Part shown: in pieces, positions 44,003 to 53,537 of the stretch | How positions within the stretch are numbered: the stretch's first letter is position 1 | How the letters are laid out: the number at the start of each line of letters is the position of its first letter | Assembly: GCA_913061235.1 (NCBI GenBank) | Contig: CAJXTB010000027.1 | Span: 1 to 64,000 of the forward strand | Source: an uncultured Pseudomonadota bacterium | GTDB lineage: Bacteria; Myxococcota_A; UBA796; GCA-2862545 | Direction: 5' to 3' | Length of the DNA: 64,000 bases | Made by a program: the position numbers and the translations under genes | The notes under the pieces: model-generated | The model's database searches: none | What the model was told of the DNA's origin: nothing | Seen by the model: only the letters and a program-made list of their open reading frames with translations

Positions 44003-44952
44003 TCGTCGTCCATCCGAATCCCGCCCAAGGACAACCAAGCGCCGACTAGAAAGACCTGTACGGCTCCAAAGATCAGCTTGCCCACGAGCGGCACTGGAGA
44101 CGCACTCCAGAAGGCTTCAATGGCAGCCGCGCCAAACAACAGGGCCGTAGCGCCAATGACCAGGCGAAACAGAGAGGGACCCGCAGCTTTGAGAGACCCA
44201 GCCCGGGTCCTCCCGTTCGTCACCACAATCGACCAACCCAACTTCAGACCCGCCGTGCCCGCAACCACCACACCCGTCAGCTCCCACGCGGTGTGTCCGG
44301 CGGTGAAGTCGAGAAGGTTCCACCCGGCCCCAACGGACCAAAGATAGCCTTCAATCACGCCCATAACTAAACCATTGTAGACGAGCGTATACACGGAGCC
44401 CAAGCCAAGAAAGGCCCCAGTGGCGAAGCAGCGCAAGGCGATGCCCACGTTGTTCATGACGTAGAAACCCGCCATCATGGCGTCTTCCCCAGCCTTACGC
44501 GACACGGTGTCGCCACCGTACATCTGCTCCATGTGCTGCAAGGTGGCTTCGGGCAATACAGAAGTCGCAAAGCCTGGATCGACCAACGCACCCAACGCAC
44601 CAATCGCGAAGGGTCCGTAGAACAGCAAGCTCGCGAGCAGAAAGAACCGCCACTGACGTCGCAGTTCAACGGGAAAGTCGACCATCACTGCGTGCAAGAT
44701 GCTGCGACCACCGCCAGACCGCTGGCTTCCGTACAGCTGGTTGTGTGCGTTAGCGGACAGTTGCTCCAAAAACCGAACGATGTCCGGCGGGAGATCGAGG
44801 CTACGGGCCCGAGAAAGGTCTGCGGCAACACTACGATACAAACGGGCAAGCTCGGACCACTTTTCAGCGCCACTAATGCCGGTTTTCAACAGGTGATCGA
44901 GCCGATTCCATCGGCCTTGACGATCAGCAATGAACGCTTCGCGGTCGCTCAA
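43999..44952 (-). CDS. SpoIIM-family (stage II sporulation protein M-like) membrane protein
   Basis: 317 residues from TTG 44952 with GGGAGG upstream; the TTGA overlaps the RDD gene stop. A cytoplasmic helical N-terminus (LSDREAFIADRQGRWNRLDHLL; LYRSVAADLSRAR) is typical of the long SpoIIM-like proteins. Five or so membrane helices follow from about residue 115, with the conserved FYVMNNVGIALRCFATGAFLGLGSVYTLVYNGLVMG and GHTAWELTG. In Bacillus SpoIIM acts in septal peptidoglycan remodelling. In non-sporulating genomes this version occurs with RDD and MoxR genes and its job is unclear. Confidence 0.92.
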   Translation of the reverse strand: MSDREAFIADRQGRWNRLDHLLKTGISGAEKWSELARLYRSVAADLSRARSLDLPPDIVRFLEQLSANAHNQLYGSQRSGGGRSILHAVMVDFPVELRRQWRFFLLASLLFYGPFAIGALGALVDPGFATSVLPEATLQHMEQMYGGDTVSRKAGEDAMMAGFYVMNNVGIALRCFATGAFLGLGSVYTLVYNGLVMGVIEGYLWSVGAGWNLLDFTAGHTAWELTGVVVAGTAGLKLGWSIVVTNGRTRAGSLKAAGPSLFRLVIGATALLFGAAAIEAFWSASPVPLVGKLIFGAVQVFLVGAWLSLGGIRMDDE

Positions 44953-45695
44953 CGTTCCCTCCCTGCAGCGCGGGCATACGCCAAGACAAGCGTACGTGTC
45001 CACGTCTCAGCCCGCCATCCCGTCCTGTCCTGAAGTGCTGGGCCATACAGAGCGGCCAGCTCCTCCGCCCGCTCGCGAGACAGCCGAGGCAACCGGCGCA
45101 TGTACTCCTCAAGCACGCGGCGTTCTTCGACGGTCAAGGCCAAGGATACAGGTAATGCCTGACGTTCTTCCTCGGTAACAGGCGGCTCAATGGCAACTGT
45201 ATTGAGCATGCGTTCTCGGTCCTCAACCACCACAACCGTCCCGCCTACCAAGTCGCCCAGTCGGCGAAAGCGGGAGTCCAACAGCATGCTGACCAAGCCT
45301 ACCGCGAAGAATCCAGGCAAGAAATCCGCAGTTCGCAGAAGGTTGCGCAGCACAAAGTCGGAAAAGCGCCCAGGCGCGCCATCTTCGCGGACAACCCGAA
45401 TCCCCAGAGCCAGCTTTCCTGGCGTGCGGCCCGACATCAGCCACTCGAACATCGCGCCGTAGACCCACTCCAGGAAGAACAATCCGAGCAGATACCCACC
45501 CCTGCCAATGCCGTCTCCGCCCGGCACCACCAAAGCTACAGCCACAGCGATCACCCATATGACCGCCAGAATGGCTCCACGGCACATTCCATCGATCAGG
45601 TAAGCCGCTGCGCGCCGTCCTGGGCCGGCCAAACGGTACCGCAACACCACGCGTTCGGGAGTGTCCACCTGCGCTGTGGTGTCGAGCCGCAACAC
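44949..45695 (-). CDS. RDD-family membrane protein
   Basis: 248 residues from GTG 45695 (GTG 45722 is possible). The RDD domain lies at about residues 12-150: GPGRRAAAYLIDGM, with the Arg and the Asp; a helix pair; and LMSGRTPGKLALGIRVVREDGAPGRFSDFVLRNLLRTADFLPG, with the second conserved Asp. The tail of about 80 residues is cytoplasmic and helical (EERRVLEEYMRRLPRLSRERAEEL). It heads the six-gene envelope operon. RDD proteins are proposed to transport or bind small ligands. 45696-45856 upstream is gene-free and should hold divergent promoters. Confidence 0.9.
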   Translation of the reverse strand: MLRLDTTAQVDTPERVVLRYRLAGPGRRAAAYLIDGMCRGAILAVIWVIAVAVALVVPGGDGIGRGGYLLGLFFLEWVYGAMFEWLMSGRTPGKLALGIRVVREDGAPGRFSDFVLRNLLRTADFLPGFFAVGLVSMLLDSRFRRLGDLVGGTVVVVEDRERMLNTVAIEPPVTEEERQALPVSLALTVEERRVLEEYMRRLPRLSRERAEELAALYGPALQDRTGWRAETWTRTLVLAYARAAGRER

Positions 45696-45856
45696 GCTGC
45701 TTTGATGCCTCCAACGGAGCACGATGCATAGCGCATCGCGGCTACCTCGGCCCCACTTCAAGTAGGCGCCGTGACAATCCGGCGCACAAGGGCGACGCAG
45801 GGCCAGGCCTTAGGCTAACGTGGCGGCCTGTAAGTCTCCGCACTCAGGCTGGTTCT

Positions 45857-48800
45857 ATGCGCTCGTCAAGCTTCCCTCGCTCTGCCCTCATCCTACTCGG
45901 TGTCTCAGGTGTGCTCGCCGCAGCCGCAGCGACCCTGGTCCAACCGACCGATGCAGGATTTGATGACACGCTTCGACCGGGCGTTTCGTCCAATGTCACA
46001 GCGACTGCCACAAGTGTAGAAATCGCCACAGTCGTTGCGACAACCGGCGGCTACTACCGAAGCACGACTGGCCGCTTCAAGAACAGCCTGGTGAGCGCCC
46101 AGCTCGACAAAGACACCGCCGGCGCGTGGACCGGGTCGGACAGCCGCTTTGACGCCGGGCTTAGTACCGGCTTTTCGCAGTCCGGAATCTTCCACCCAGG
46201 CGAATACCGCGTCGGTACGACCACACGTCACTACCGAATCGGTCCCTACCTAAACGCTGGCGACGTCGCGACTCTGGCGAGTGGCACGGTCATGACACCC
46301 GTTGCTGAGCCTACCTTTGTGCGCTTCCTGACAGGTGCTACAACCGGCACAGACCCCGCCGACTACACCATCACCTTCACCTTTGATGGCCCGGGTGGTT
46401 CCGACCCGGAAGTGGTTGAGACCGCGACCATCCAACCCACGGCCGGCACTCCGCGTACCTCAGGCAGCCTAGGCGCCTCCGTCCGCGTACTCACCTCCAC
46501 CACACTGCTAGGCGAGCTGCTCGATGAAGTCATCGTGGAGCTCCCCGCTTCCGCGGACCCTTTGCTCAATGTCGTGATCACCTACCCCGCAGACCTGAAC
46601 GGACCGCTGGCTGTGTCCCACGAGCTGAGCCAGGCCGACTACGACACAGTCTTCGATGACTGGCGAGGCGTCTACGCCTCTGGAAACACCGACCTCATCG
46701 CACAGGCCGGCCTGACCGGAGACGGCACTGCGTATTGGTACGGGTTCGTCTGGGCCGAAACAGGCCTAAGCAGCCCCGCTCCAGTCGAAGCACTGGGTGA
46801 CATCGACATCTTGGTGTACTGCGGCAACGGTAGCAGCACATGGACGCTCGCTGGAGACTTCGCCCCATCCGACAGCGAATTCGCAGGGTCCACACACCCA
46901 CTGACCAACAACGGAACCGGCGCCTGTGTCGGCCCTTACGTTCGGTATGAAGCAAGCTTTGAAGCGCACTTAGACGCCAGCCCGTCGCTCGATTCCGTCA
47001 CTTTCCTCTACGACGTGGACGCCGACGGAGACGGCATTGGCGCCCTGGGCTACCGGCCAGATGGTAGCCAAGGCCAGGCCGACTGCAACGACAATGACGC
47101 GACCATCTCCCCAGATGCAGACGAACTCTGCGGCGATGGCATCGACAACAACTGCGACGGTTCAGGCGACAACCTCACAGACGACGAAGATGGCGACCTC
47201 CTCGACTCAGAGGCCGAAGCGGCCGTGGGCACCGACCCTTGCGAAGAAGACACCGACAACGACGGCATCAACGACCGTCTCGAAATCCAAGTCACCATCA
47301 CCAACCCACTCGATGCCGATACAGATGATGACGGCCTGTCCGACGGCGCGGAAGACCCCAACAGTGATGGTTGTAGCGTAGGCGAGACCTGCTCATCGGC
47401 CCACGACACAGACGGCGACGGCCTAACGGACGGTCTCGAGCTCGGCGTCACCACACCCATCCCAGGCGGCACAACCGCCGGCGGCATTGTCTTCATTGGA
47501 ACAGAGATCATCGACGGAGGCAGCCCGTGGAGGGCTGACGCTCAGCCGGGCACAACAACCATCGCCACAAACCCAGACAGCGACGGTGACGGTCTATGTG
47601 ACGGCAACATCTCCTTCGGGGCCTGTGTCGCCGGCGAAGATGACAATGCAGACGGCTTCTACAACGACACCGAGACCAACCCTCGGGCCGCAGACAGTGA
47701 CCTAGACGGCGCGAACGACCGCATCGAGAAAGTGGTTGAGCTGACCGACCCTCGCGACACCGACACCGACAACGACGGCATCTTGGACGGCCCGGAAATC
47801 GCGGGTGTGACGGATCCCAAAGACGCCGACTCTGACGACGACGGCCTGTCTGACAACGACGAGTCCACCACAGACCCCTTGGATGCGGACTCTGACGACG
47901 ACGGTCTTAGTGACGGTCTTGAGCTCGGCCGAACCACCGGGATCCCAGGCGGAACGTCAACGGGTACCTTCGTCGACTTCGGTGGCACAGCCAACAGCTG
48001 GATCCCAGACAGCGATCCCACCTCGACCACCCTGCCAACCAACCCCGACAGCGACAACGACGGCGCCTGTGACGGCCCGGTCGATGTCAGCCCGGACTGC
48101 GTGGCCGGCGAAGACCTCAACTTCAACGGAAACAAAGAAACCGACGAGTCCGACCCGAACGATGACGACTCGGACAACGACACGCGCAATGATGGTCTCG
48201 AGATTGCCAACGGCACTGACCCGTTGAACTCAGACACGGACAATGACGGCATCAGCGACGGACAAGAGACGGCGACGGACGCCCTCGACGCCGACCGCGA
48301 CGATGATGGCATCAAGGACGGTGATGAAGCCGCCCTGAACACCAACCCATCCGTCTTCGACACCGACGGCGACGGCCTCGGTGACGGTCTGGAAGTTGGA
48401 CGCACCATCCGAATCCCCATTGGCACGAGCTCCCCAGGCGGCATCGCCTTCTTGGGCACGGCAGTCGGTTTTGTTGGAGACACAAACACCAGCCAGAACA
48501 CCCTGCCGAACAACCCCGACTCCGACAACGATGGCTTGTGTGACGGCCCCGGCAACGCCGCCGGCTGCTCGCCTGGCGAAGACCGCAACGCCAATGGCGC
48601 GGTCGACGGAACCGGTGCCAACGCCGAGACCGACCCCAGAAACTCCGACACCGACAGCGACACCTTGTCCGACGGCGCCGAAGAAGCGGCCAACCCGCAC
48701 ATCACAGACCCACTGACACGGGACTCCGACGGAGACGGCCTGGGCGATGCTGATGAAGCAGCCAACAACACCAATCCGCGAGACAGCGACTCGGACGACG

Positions 48801-51800
48801 ACGGCCTGTCCGATGACGATGAAGTAGGCGCCGGCACAACCAACGCCAACGCAGCCGACACCGACGGCGACGGCCTCAACGACGGCCTCGAGAGCGGACG
48901 CACTGTCGCCCTACTCCCCGGCACCTCTAGTGTTCGTGGCTTGCCCTTCACCGGTACGGCGAACTCCTGGGTTCCAGACACGCCCAACAGCGGAACCACC
49001 AACCCCCTCCGTGCCGACACCGACAGCGACGGCCTGTGTGACGGTCCCGGAAACGCCAACGGCTGCACCCCTGGCGAAGACCGCAACGCCAACGGTACGA
49101 TCGATGGTACCGGCGCCCAGACCGAGACCGACCCGAACAACTCCGATTCAGACGGTGACACCCTGTCCGATGGCGTCGAAGAAGCAACCCTCACCGACCC
49201 ACTCGTACAAGACACCGACGGTGACGGCCTGCGCGATGACGCAGAAGCCCAACAAGGCACCAACCCACGAGACCGCGACTCCGACGACGACGGACTGTCG
49301 GACAATGAAGAGACTGGCGGCAACACCACCAACGCCAACGTTGCCGACACGGACAACGACGGACTGAATGACGGCCTAGAGCTTGGCCGCACCACCGGTC
49401 ACACCGACGGTACCTCCAGTGTTCGCGGCCTGACCTACTCGGGTACGGCCAGCTCATGGGTCCCTGACTCGCCCAACAGCGGCACCACGAATCCCCGCAA
49501 CGCCGACAGCGACAGCGACGGCCTGTGCGACGGCGACCGGAACGTAAACACCGGAACCGGCTCCCCGTGCGCAGATGGCGAAGACACCAACCTCAACGGT
49601 CGTATCGACCAGACCGGCGCGAACCAAGAGACCAACCCGAACGACAGCGACTCGGACGACGACACCGCACTGGATGGGCGCGAAGTCACCGTCTTGGGCA
49701 GCGACCCACTTGATGACGACACCGATGACGACGGCATCCTGGACGGTAACGAAACCGTCGCCAACGTGCGCGACGCAGACTCAGATGACGACGGCCTGTC
49801 CGACTTCGAAGAGCGCTCCCCTGGCGGTACCGGAACCAACGCCAACGATGGCGACTCGGACGACGACTTGCTCAACGATGGACTCGAGCTGGGTCGCACC
49901 GTCCGAATCGCTGGCGGCACAAGCTCACCCCGCGGCATCACGTTCACAGGAACAGCAAGCAGCTGGACTCCTGACTCGGACCCGAACGTCGCTGAAAACA
50001 CCAATCCGTTGAGCAACGACTCCGACAGTGACCAACGGCGCGACGGTATTGAAGACTTCAACCGCAACGGTGCCATCGACGCTAACGAGACCGACCCGAA
50101 CAACGCCGACACCGACATGGACGGCATTATCGACGGTCTTGAAGACCGGAACAACAGCGGCCCCGTAGTGGATGCCGGCGAGACCGACCCGCTAGACGGC
50201 GACTCGGACGACGACGGCTTGGCCGATGGCTTCGAACACGGCGCAAACGGCGTTCGGGACAATGGCGAGACCAACGCCCTCGTCTTCGACACAGACGCGG
50301 ACTTCATTGGGGATGGCGCCGAGGTCAACATCACCCGCACCAACCCGCTGCTGACCGACTCTGACGGCGACACCGCCTTTGACGCCTACGAGCTCGGTGT
50401 GCTCGCGACCAACACCACCAACAACACTGGTTTGCCGCACATTGTGGTCGGTCTCATCACACCCATTCTCAACACTGACGGCGACTTGCTCATCGACGCC
50501 CTCGACGAGGACGACGACAACGACGGCATTCTCACCAGTGCCGAGAAGGATTTTGGCGGCACGGTCGATGCCCTGGACAGTGACGGCGACCTCCGGCCGA
50601 ACTTCCGCGAAGAGGACGACGACAACGACGGTGCTCTCACCATCCATGAGCTCGCTGTCGGCACCGACCACAAGTTTGGCGACACCGACAACGACGGCCT
50701 TCTCGACGGCTGGGAGTACGGTCCTGACTACGTCGCCGACCGCACCATCCCAGCGAACCCGCTGAACAGTGACAACGACGATTTGATCGACGCAAATGAC
50801 GATGACGACGACAACGACGGCATTCTCACCAACGACGAGATGTCTGACGGTAACCTTGATGGTCGACTGACCGGCATTGAGCTGGCCACCAACGACCGCG
50901 AGGGCTGTGGCGCGGTTCCTGACGGCCTCCTGTGTCACCTGGACACCGACTGTGATGGCGACGGCATCTGCGACGGTTCGGCGCCGACCAGCGCAGAGTG
51001 TACAGCGGGTGGCGAGTTCACCCGGCCCGGTGGCATCCCCGCCTTGGAAGACCTGCAGGACCTCGACAACGACCTCCTGCCCAACATCTGGGACTGTGAC
51101 GACGAAGACGGCGGCGTTGGCGACTCCGACGGCGACGGCTTCTCGAACAACGAAGAAAACAGCGTGTGCGTCACCGCTGACACACCGTTCATCTCCACCT
51201 GTGTGCTCAACGACAGCGGCAATGACTACAACTGCTGCATGGACCCTGGAAGCCCCGACACAGACGGCGACGGCGTGCCAGACAATGTTGAAGTCACCAA
51301 CATCGACTCCCCCACTCAGACGGACGACGACAACATCCCAGATGTGCTCGACGATGACGACGACGACGACGGCATCCTGACCCGCTTCGAGGACTACAAC
51401 GCTCCCGGACTAGGCTTCTGCGCCGACCGCAACGCCGGTGAAGTCTCGGGCGACGGCGACCCTACCAACGACGACACCGACGGTGACCGGATCGCCGACT
51501 ACCTCGACAACGACGACGACAACGACGAAGACCCGACCTCCGCAGAAGCGCACACTCCCGGTACCTACGCCTGCGACTTCTCCATCCTCAACGACGAAGG
51601 CTTCCCCGAGCTCGACGAAGATGGCGACGGCATTCCCGACTACCTCGACGGTATCGAAGACGGCCCGACCGCAGACAACGACGGAGACGGCATCAGCAAC
51701 GGTGACGAGGCAGCCCTGGGTCTAGACCCCAACACCGTCGACAGCGACGATGACGGCGTGCCTGACGACATCGAGCTTGGCGATATCGACGACCCCACAG

Positions 51801-52159
51801 ACACAGACGAAGATGGCACCATCGACGCCCTGGACTCAGACGACGACGGTGACGGCATCCCAACTGACGAAGAAGGCGCGTTCGACTTCGACAATGACGG
51901 TACCTCCAACTACTTGGACACAGACTCGGACGGCGATGGCATCTCCGACGAAGACGAAGGAACCGGCGACAGCGACGGTGATGGCGCTCCAGACTTCCTC
52001 GACACCTTCGATGACGTCTTCGGCAGTGGCCCCGCGGAAGTCGATGGCAGTCAGACCAACGAAGAGTTCAGCGCTGGCTGTGACGCCTCCTCAGGTGCCC
52101 CCTTCGCCCTGTTCGCATTCCCCCTCGGCCTCCTGTTGCTTCGTCGCAAGCGTCGGTAG
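45857..52159 (+). CDS. Giant thrombospondin type 3-repeat surface protein with MYXO-CTERM-like tail
   Basis: 2100 residues. A signal peptide (SALILLGVSGVLAAAAATLVQPTDA) precedes a 350-residue beta-rich head (about residues 30-390). Calcium-binding TSP3-type repeats fill the rest (D-x-D-x-D-G-x-x-D), with six long units each opening DGLELGRT-x-GT between about 525 and 1380. One MopE-like unit occurs near 405-430. The C-terminus is GCDASSGAPFALFAFPLGLL followed by LLRRKRR: an invariant Cys, a hydrophobic helix and an Arg cluster, as in MYXO-CTERM signals processed by myxosortase. It is expected to be a rigid, calcium-stiffened surface stalk or adhesin. Confidence 0.92.
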   Translation: MRSSSFPRSALILLGVSGVLAAAAATLVQPTDAGFDDTLRPGVSSNVTATATSVEIATVVATTGGYYRSTTGRFKNSLVSAQLDKDTAGAWTGSDSRFDAGLSTGFSQSGIFHPGEYRVGTTTRHYRIGPYLNAGDVATLASGTVMTPVAEPTFVRFLTGATTGTDPADYTITFTFDGPGGSDPEVVETATIQPTAGTPRTSGSLGASVRVLTSTTLLGELLDEVIVELPASADPLLNVVITYPADLNGPLAVSHELSQADYDTVFDDWRGVYASGNTDLIAQAGLTGDGTAYWYGFVWAETGLSSPAPVEALGDIDILVYCGNGSSTWTLAGDFAPSDSEFAGSTHPLTNNGTGACVGPYVRYEASFEAHLDASPSLDSVTFLYDVDADGDGIGALGYRPDGSQGQADCNDNDATISPDADELCGDGIDNNCDGSGDNLTDDEDGDLLDSEAEAAVGTDPCEEDTDNDGINDRLEIQVTITNPLDADTDDDGLSDGAEDPNSDGCSVGETCSSAHDTDGDGLTDGLELGVTTPIPGGTTAGGIVFIGTEIIDGGSPWRADAQPGTTTIATNPDSDGDGLCDGNISFGACVAGEDDNADGFYNDTETNPRAADSDLDGANDRIEKVVELTDPRDTDTDNDGILDGPEIAGVTDPKDADSDDDGLSDNDESTTDPLDADSDDDGLSDGLELGRTTGIPGGTSTGTFVDFGGTANSWIPDSDPTSTTLPTNPDSDNDGACDGPVDVSPDCVAGEDLNFNGNKETDESDPNDDDSDNDTRNDGLEIANGTDPLNSDTDNDGISDGQETATDALDADRDDDGIKDGDEAALNTNPSVFDTDGDGLGDGLEVGRTIRIPIGTSSPGGIAFLGTAVGFVGDTNTSQNTLPNNPDSDNDGLCDGPGNAAGCSPGEDRNANGAVDGTGANAETDPRNSDTDSDTLSDGAEEAANPHITDPLTRDSDGDGLGDADEAANNTNPRDSDSDDDGLSDDDEVGAGTTNANAADTDGDGLNDGLESGRTVALLPGTSSVRGLPFTGTANSWVPDTPNSGTTNPLRADTDSDGLCDGPGNANGCTPGEDRNANGTIDGTGAQTETDPNNSDSDGDTLSDGVEEATLTDPLVQDTDGDGLRDDAEAQQGTNPRDRDSDDDGLSDNEETGGNTTNANVADTDNDGLNDGLELGRTTGHTDGTSSVRGLTYSGTASSWVPDSPNSGTTNPRNADSDSDGLCDGDRNVNTGTGSPCADGEDTNLNGRIDQTGANQETNPNDSDSDDDTALDGREVTVLGSDPLDDDTDDDGILDGNETVANVRDADSDDDGLSDFEERSPGGTGTNANDGDSDDDLLNDGLELGRTVRIAGGTSSPRGITFTGTASSWTPDSDPNVAENTNPLSNDSDSDQRRDGIEDFNRNGAIDANETDPNNADTDMDGIIDGLEDRNNSGPVVDAGETDPLDGDSDDDGLADGFEHGANGVRDNGETNALVFDTDADFIGDGAEVNITRTNPLLTDSDGDTAFDAYELGVLATNTTNNTGLPHIVVGLITPILNTDGDLLIDALDEDDDNDGILTSAEKDFGGTVDALDSDGDLRPNFREEDDDNDGALTIHELAVGTDHKFGDTDNDGLLDGWEYGPDYVADRTIPANPLNSDNDDLIDANDDDDDNDGILTNDEMSDGNLDGRLTGIELATNDREGCGAVPDGLLCHLDTDCDGDGICDGSAPTSAECTAGGEFTRPGGIPALEDLQDLDNDLLPNIWDCDDEDGGVGDSDGDGFSNNEENSVCVTADTPFISTCVLNDSGNDYNCCMDPGSPDTDGDGVPDNVEVTNIDSPTQTDDDNIPDVLDDDDDDDGILTRFEDYNAPGLGFCADRNAGEVSGDGDPTNDDTDGDRIADYLDNDDDNDEDPTSAEAHTPGTYACDFSILNDEGFPELDEDGDGIPDYLDGIEDGPTADNDGDGISNGDEAALGLDPNTVDSDDDGVPDDIELGDIDDPTDTDEDGTIDALDSDDDGDGIPTDEEGAFDFDNDGTSNYLDTDSDGDGISDEDEGTGDSDGDGAPDFLDTFDDVFGSGPAEVDGSQTNEEFSAGCDASSGAPFALFAFPLGLLLLRRKRR
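47420..50000 (+). repeat. Six higher-order TSP3 coding repeats, about 470-505 bases each
   Basis: The block encoding DGLELGRT, then a GT-rich loop, then WxPDS begins near 47,430, 47,915, 48,385, 48,885, 49,375 and 49,880. Each unit holds one loop and about six DxDxDG motifs. The first copy differs most. Copies 4 and 5 share SVRGL and WVPD-SPNSGTTNP and are closest to each other, which suggests recent exchange. Confidence 0.85.
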
Positions 52160-52240
52160 AGTCGAGAGGGTGTCGAATTGGGTCATCCGCAGTAGCCGGA
52201 CGGCCAATGCCGGTCTACGTGCCAACCAGAGAGGCTTCCC

Positions 52241-52471
52241 ATGAAACTTGCCGCACATCCCCTTGTCGTCGCTGTTGCTATGGGTCTACTGGATGTTGGC
52301 GCTCTGGCGGCGTTTGACGACACCACGCCCCAAGCCCACCCCGAGCAGGACTGCGCTACCTGCGATGACAGCGAAAACGCCCAGTTGGTCAGTGCTCTAA
52401 GCAGTGAGAAGACCACGCAAGATGACGGCTTGGCAGAGCTTATTCACGAAGTACGTGGCGTCCTCGGCTAA
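52241..52471 (+). CDS. Small secreted protein, unknown function
   Basis: 76 residues, ATG 52241 after AGAGAGG. A signal peptide (HPLVVAVAMGLLDVGALAAFD) with no lipobox. The mature part is about 50 residues, with a CATC pair (EQDCATCDD) and an acidic helical tail (LAELIHEVRGVLG). CxxC could be a redox or metal site. It lies 81 bases after the giant surface protein gene. Confidence 0.6.
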   Translation: MKLAAHPLVVAVAMGLLDVGALAAFDDTTPQAHPEQDCATCDDSENAQLVSALSSEKTTQDDGLAELIHEVRGVLG

Positions 52472-52615
52472 GGCAAAGCGCACATTAGCGTTTTCTACTT
52501 GTCACGTTTTATTGTTCTTGCGGCAGGGTCTTCATTGCGGCATCTTCTTTGTGTCAGCGCGGCGTTCAACTCGACGGACGCGAGCCGCTTACACAAACGT
52601 CACTCGGAGCCACCC

Positions 52616-53131
52616 ATGAAGACCACCCTCGTTGCATCGATCGCTGCCCTCGCACTCACCTCTGCTTGCACCCAAGAGCTGTCCAGTCGCAATGGCGACT
52701 CCGCCGGCTACATGCGCGGTGACCTCGGTACCGTCTCCGACATCGATGACGGCCTGCACGACGCCTTCATGTACAGCGATGGCATGAACACCCACCTCGA
52801 AGTGCACGCCCTTGGCGACTACGGTTGGGCCATGGTCGGCATCGACATCTGGGGCGCCGAGTTCGGCAGTGGCCCACTCGCCGCTGGCCAGACCATGACC
52901 TTCTACTCCGACGGCCGCGTTGAGGGTGATGACCAAGTTGGCGGCACCGGCATCGGCTGCTCGGGCCCAGACTACGGCCAGTTCGACTACGACGAGCCGT
53001 CCGAACAAATCGGCCTGTCTATCGACACGGACCCAGAGACCGGCGGCATCATCGTCGACATCATCGCTGACTTCGGTGACAACGGTGTTGTTGAGACCAG
53101 TGTCCCACTCAATGGCGTCACAATGTACTAA
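52616..53131 (+). CDS. Secreted lipoprotein, beta-rich
   Basis: 171 residues from ATG 52616 with GGAG upstream; the frame is open to 52499, but that part has no signal-like start. The signal MKTTLVASIAALALTSAC is a lipobox. The mature domain is acidic, Gly-rich and beta-like (YGWAMVGIDIWGAEFGSG; ETGGIIVDIIADFGDNG). Only one further Cys. No family recognised. Followed by stem-loops. Confidence 0.7.
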   Translation: MKTTLVASIAALALTSACTQELSSRNGDSAGYMRGDLGTVSDIDDGLHDAFMYSDGMNTHLEVHALGDYGWAMVGIDIWGAEFGSGPLAAGQTMTFYSDGRVEGDDQVGGTGIGCSGPDYGQFDYDEPSEQIGLSIDTDPETGGIIVDIIADFGDNGVVETSVPLNGVTMY

Positions 53132-53132
53132 G

Positions 53133-53210
53133 CAAGTCGCCTTCGGGCGAACTTGACTCCGAGACGCCGGGCTTCTTCGCTTTCATCTGAAAGCAGGGAG
53201 TCCGGCGTTT
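53133..53210. terminator. Two stem-loops after the lipoprotein gene
   Basis: The first pairs CAAGT (53133) with ACTTG (53151) around GCC-TTCGG-GC. The second pairs ACGCCGG (53164-53170) with CCGGCGT (53202-53208) and contains an inner perfect stem GCTTTC-ATCT-GAAAGC (53179-53194), with TTTC following. The pair lies directly after the stop codon at 53131. Confidence 0.65.
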
Positions 53211-53248
53211 CTCGTTGCATCGTGCTGCGACAATCTTGGGGGCTGGGG

Positions 53249-53510
53249 AGGTCAGAGGTCAGATATCAGAGGTCAGAGCAGGTGCCCTTCGGCACCGGCG
53301 TCTCTGCACTCCCTCGCCGATACTTCCGGGCGAGCCGATTGTTCTGACGTCGGACGTCCGAACGGCGAAGGTCTTGGGGACTAGGCAGTTCAGAGGCCAG
53401 ATATCAGAGCATAGAGCAGGTCCCCGCCAGCACCGGTATCTCAGCGTACACGCGCCAAACGCACCCGGCGCAAGCCGGTTGATCTGACCTCTGACTTCTG
53501 ACGTCCGAAC
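53249..53510. repeat. Dispersed TIR element, copies B1 and B2 in tandem
   Basis: B1 (about 53249-53362) starts GAGGTCAGAGGTCAGATATC and ends GACGTCCGAAC. B2 (about 53388-53510) starts with TTCAGAGGCCAGATATCAG and ends CTGACTTCTGACGTCCGAAC. Both are preceded by a CTTGGGG-CT-GG stretch. The ends are imperfect inverted repeats of TCAGAGG/TCTGACC heptamers. No gene lies in 53211-53537. Confidence 0.8.
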
Positions 53511-53537
53511 CACCAAAATCCCCGCAAGCCCACAGCT

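Noticed and set aside
47659-49395. Long leftward reading frame of 578 codons inside the TSP3 gene
   Set aside because: It is Ser/Pro-rich antisense of Asp/Gly-rich GAC repeats, has no start signal, and lies opposite a gene with clear protein repeats.
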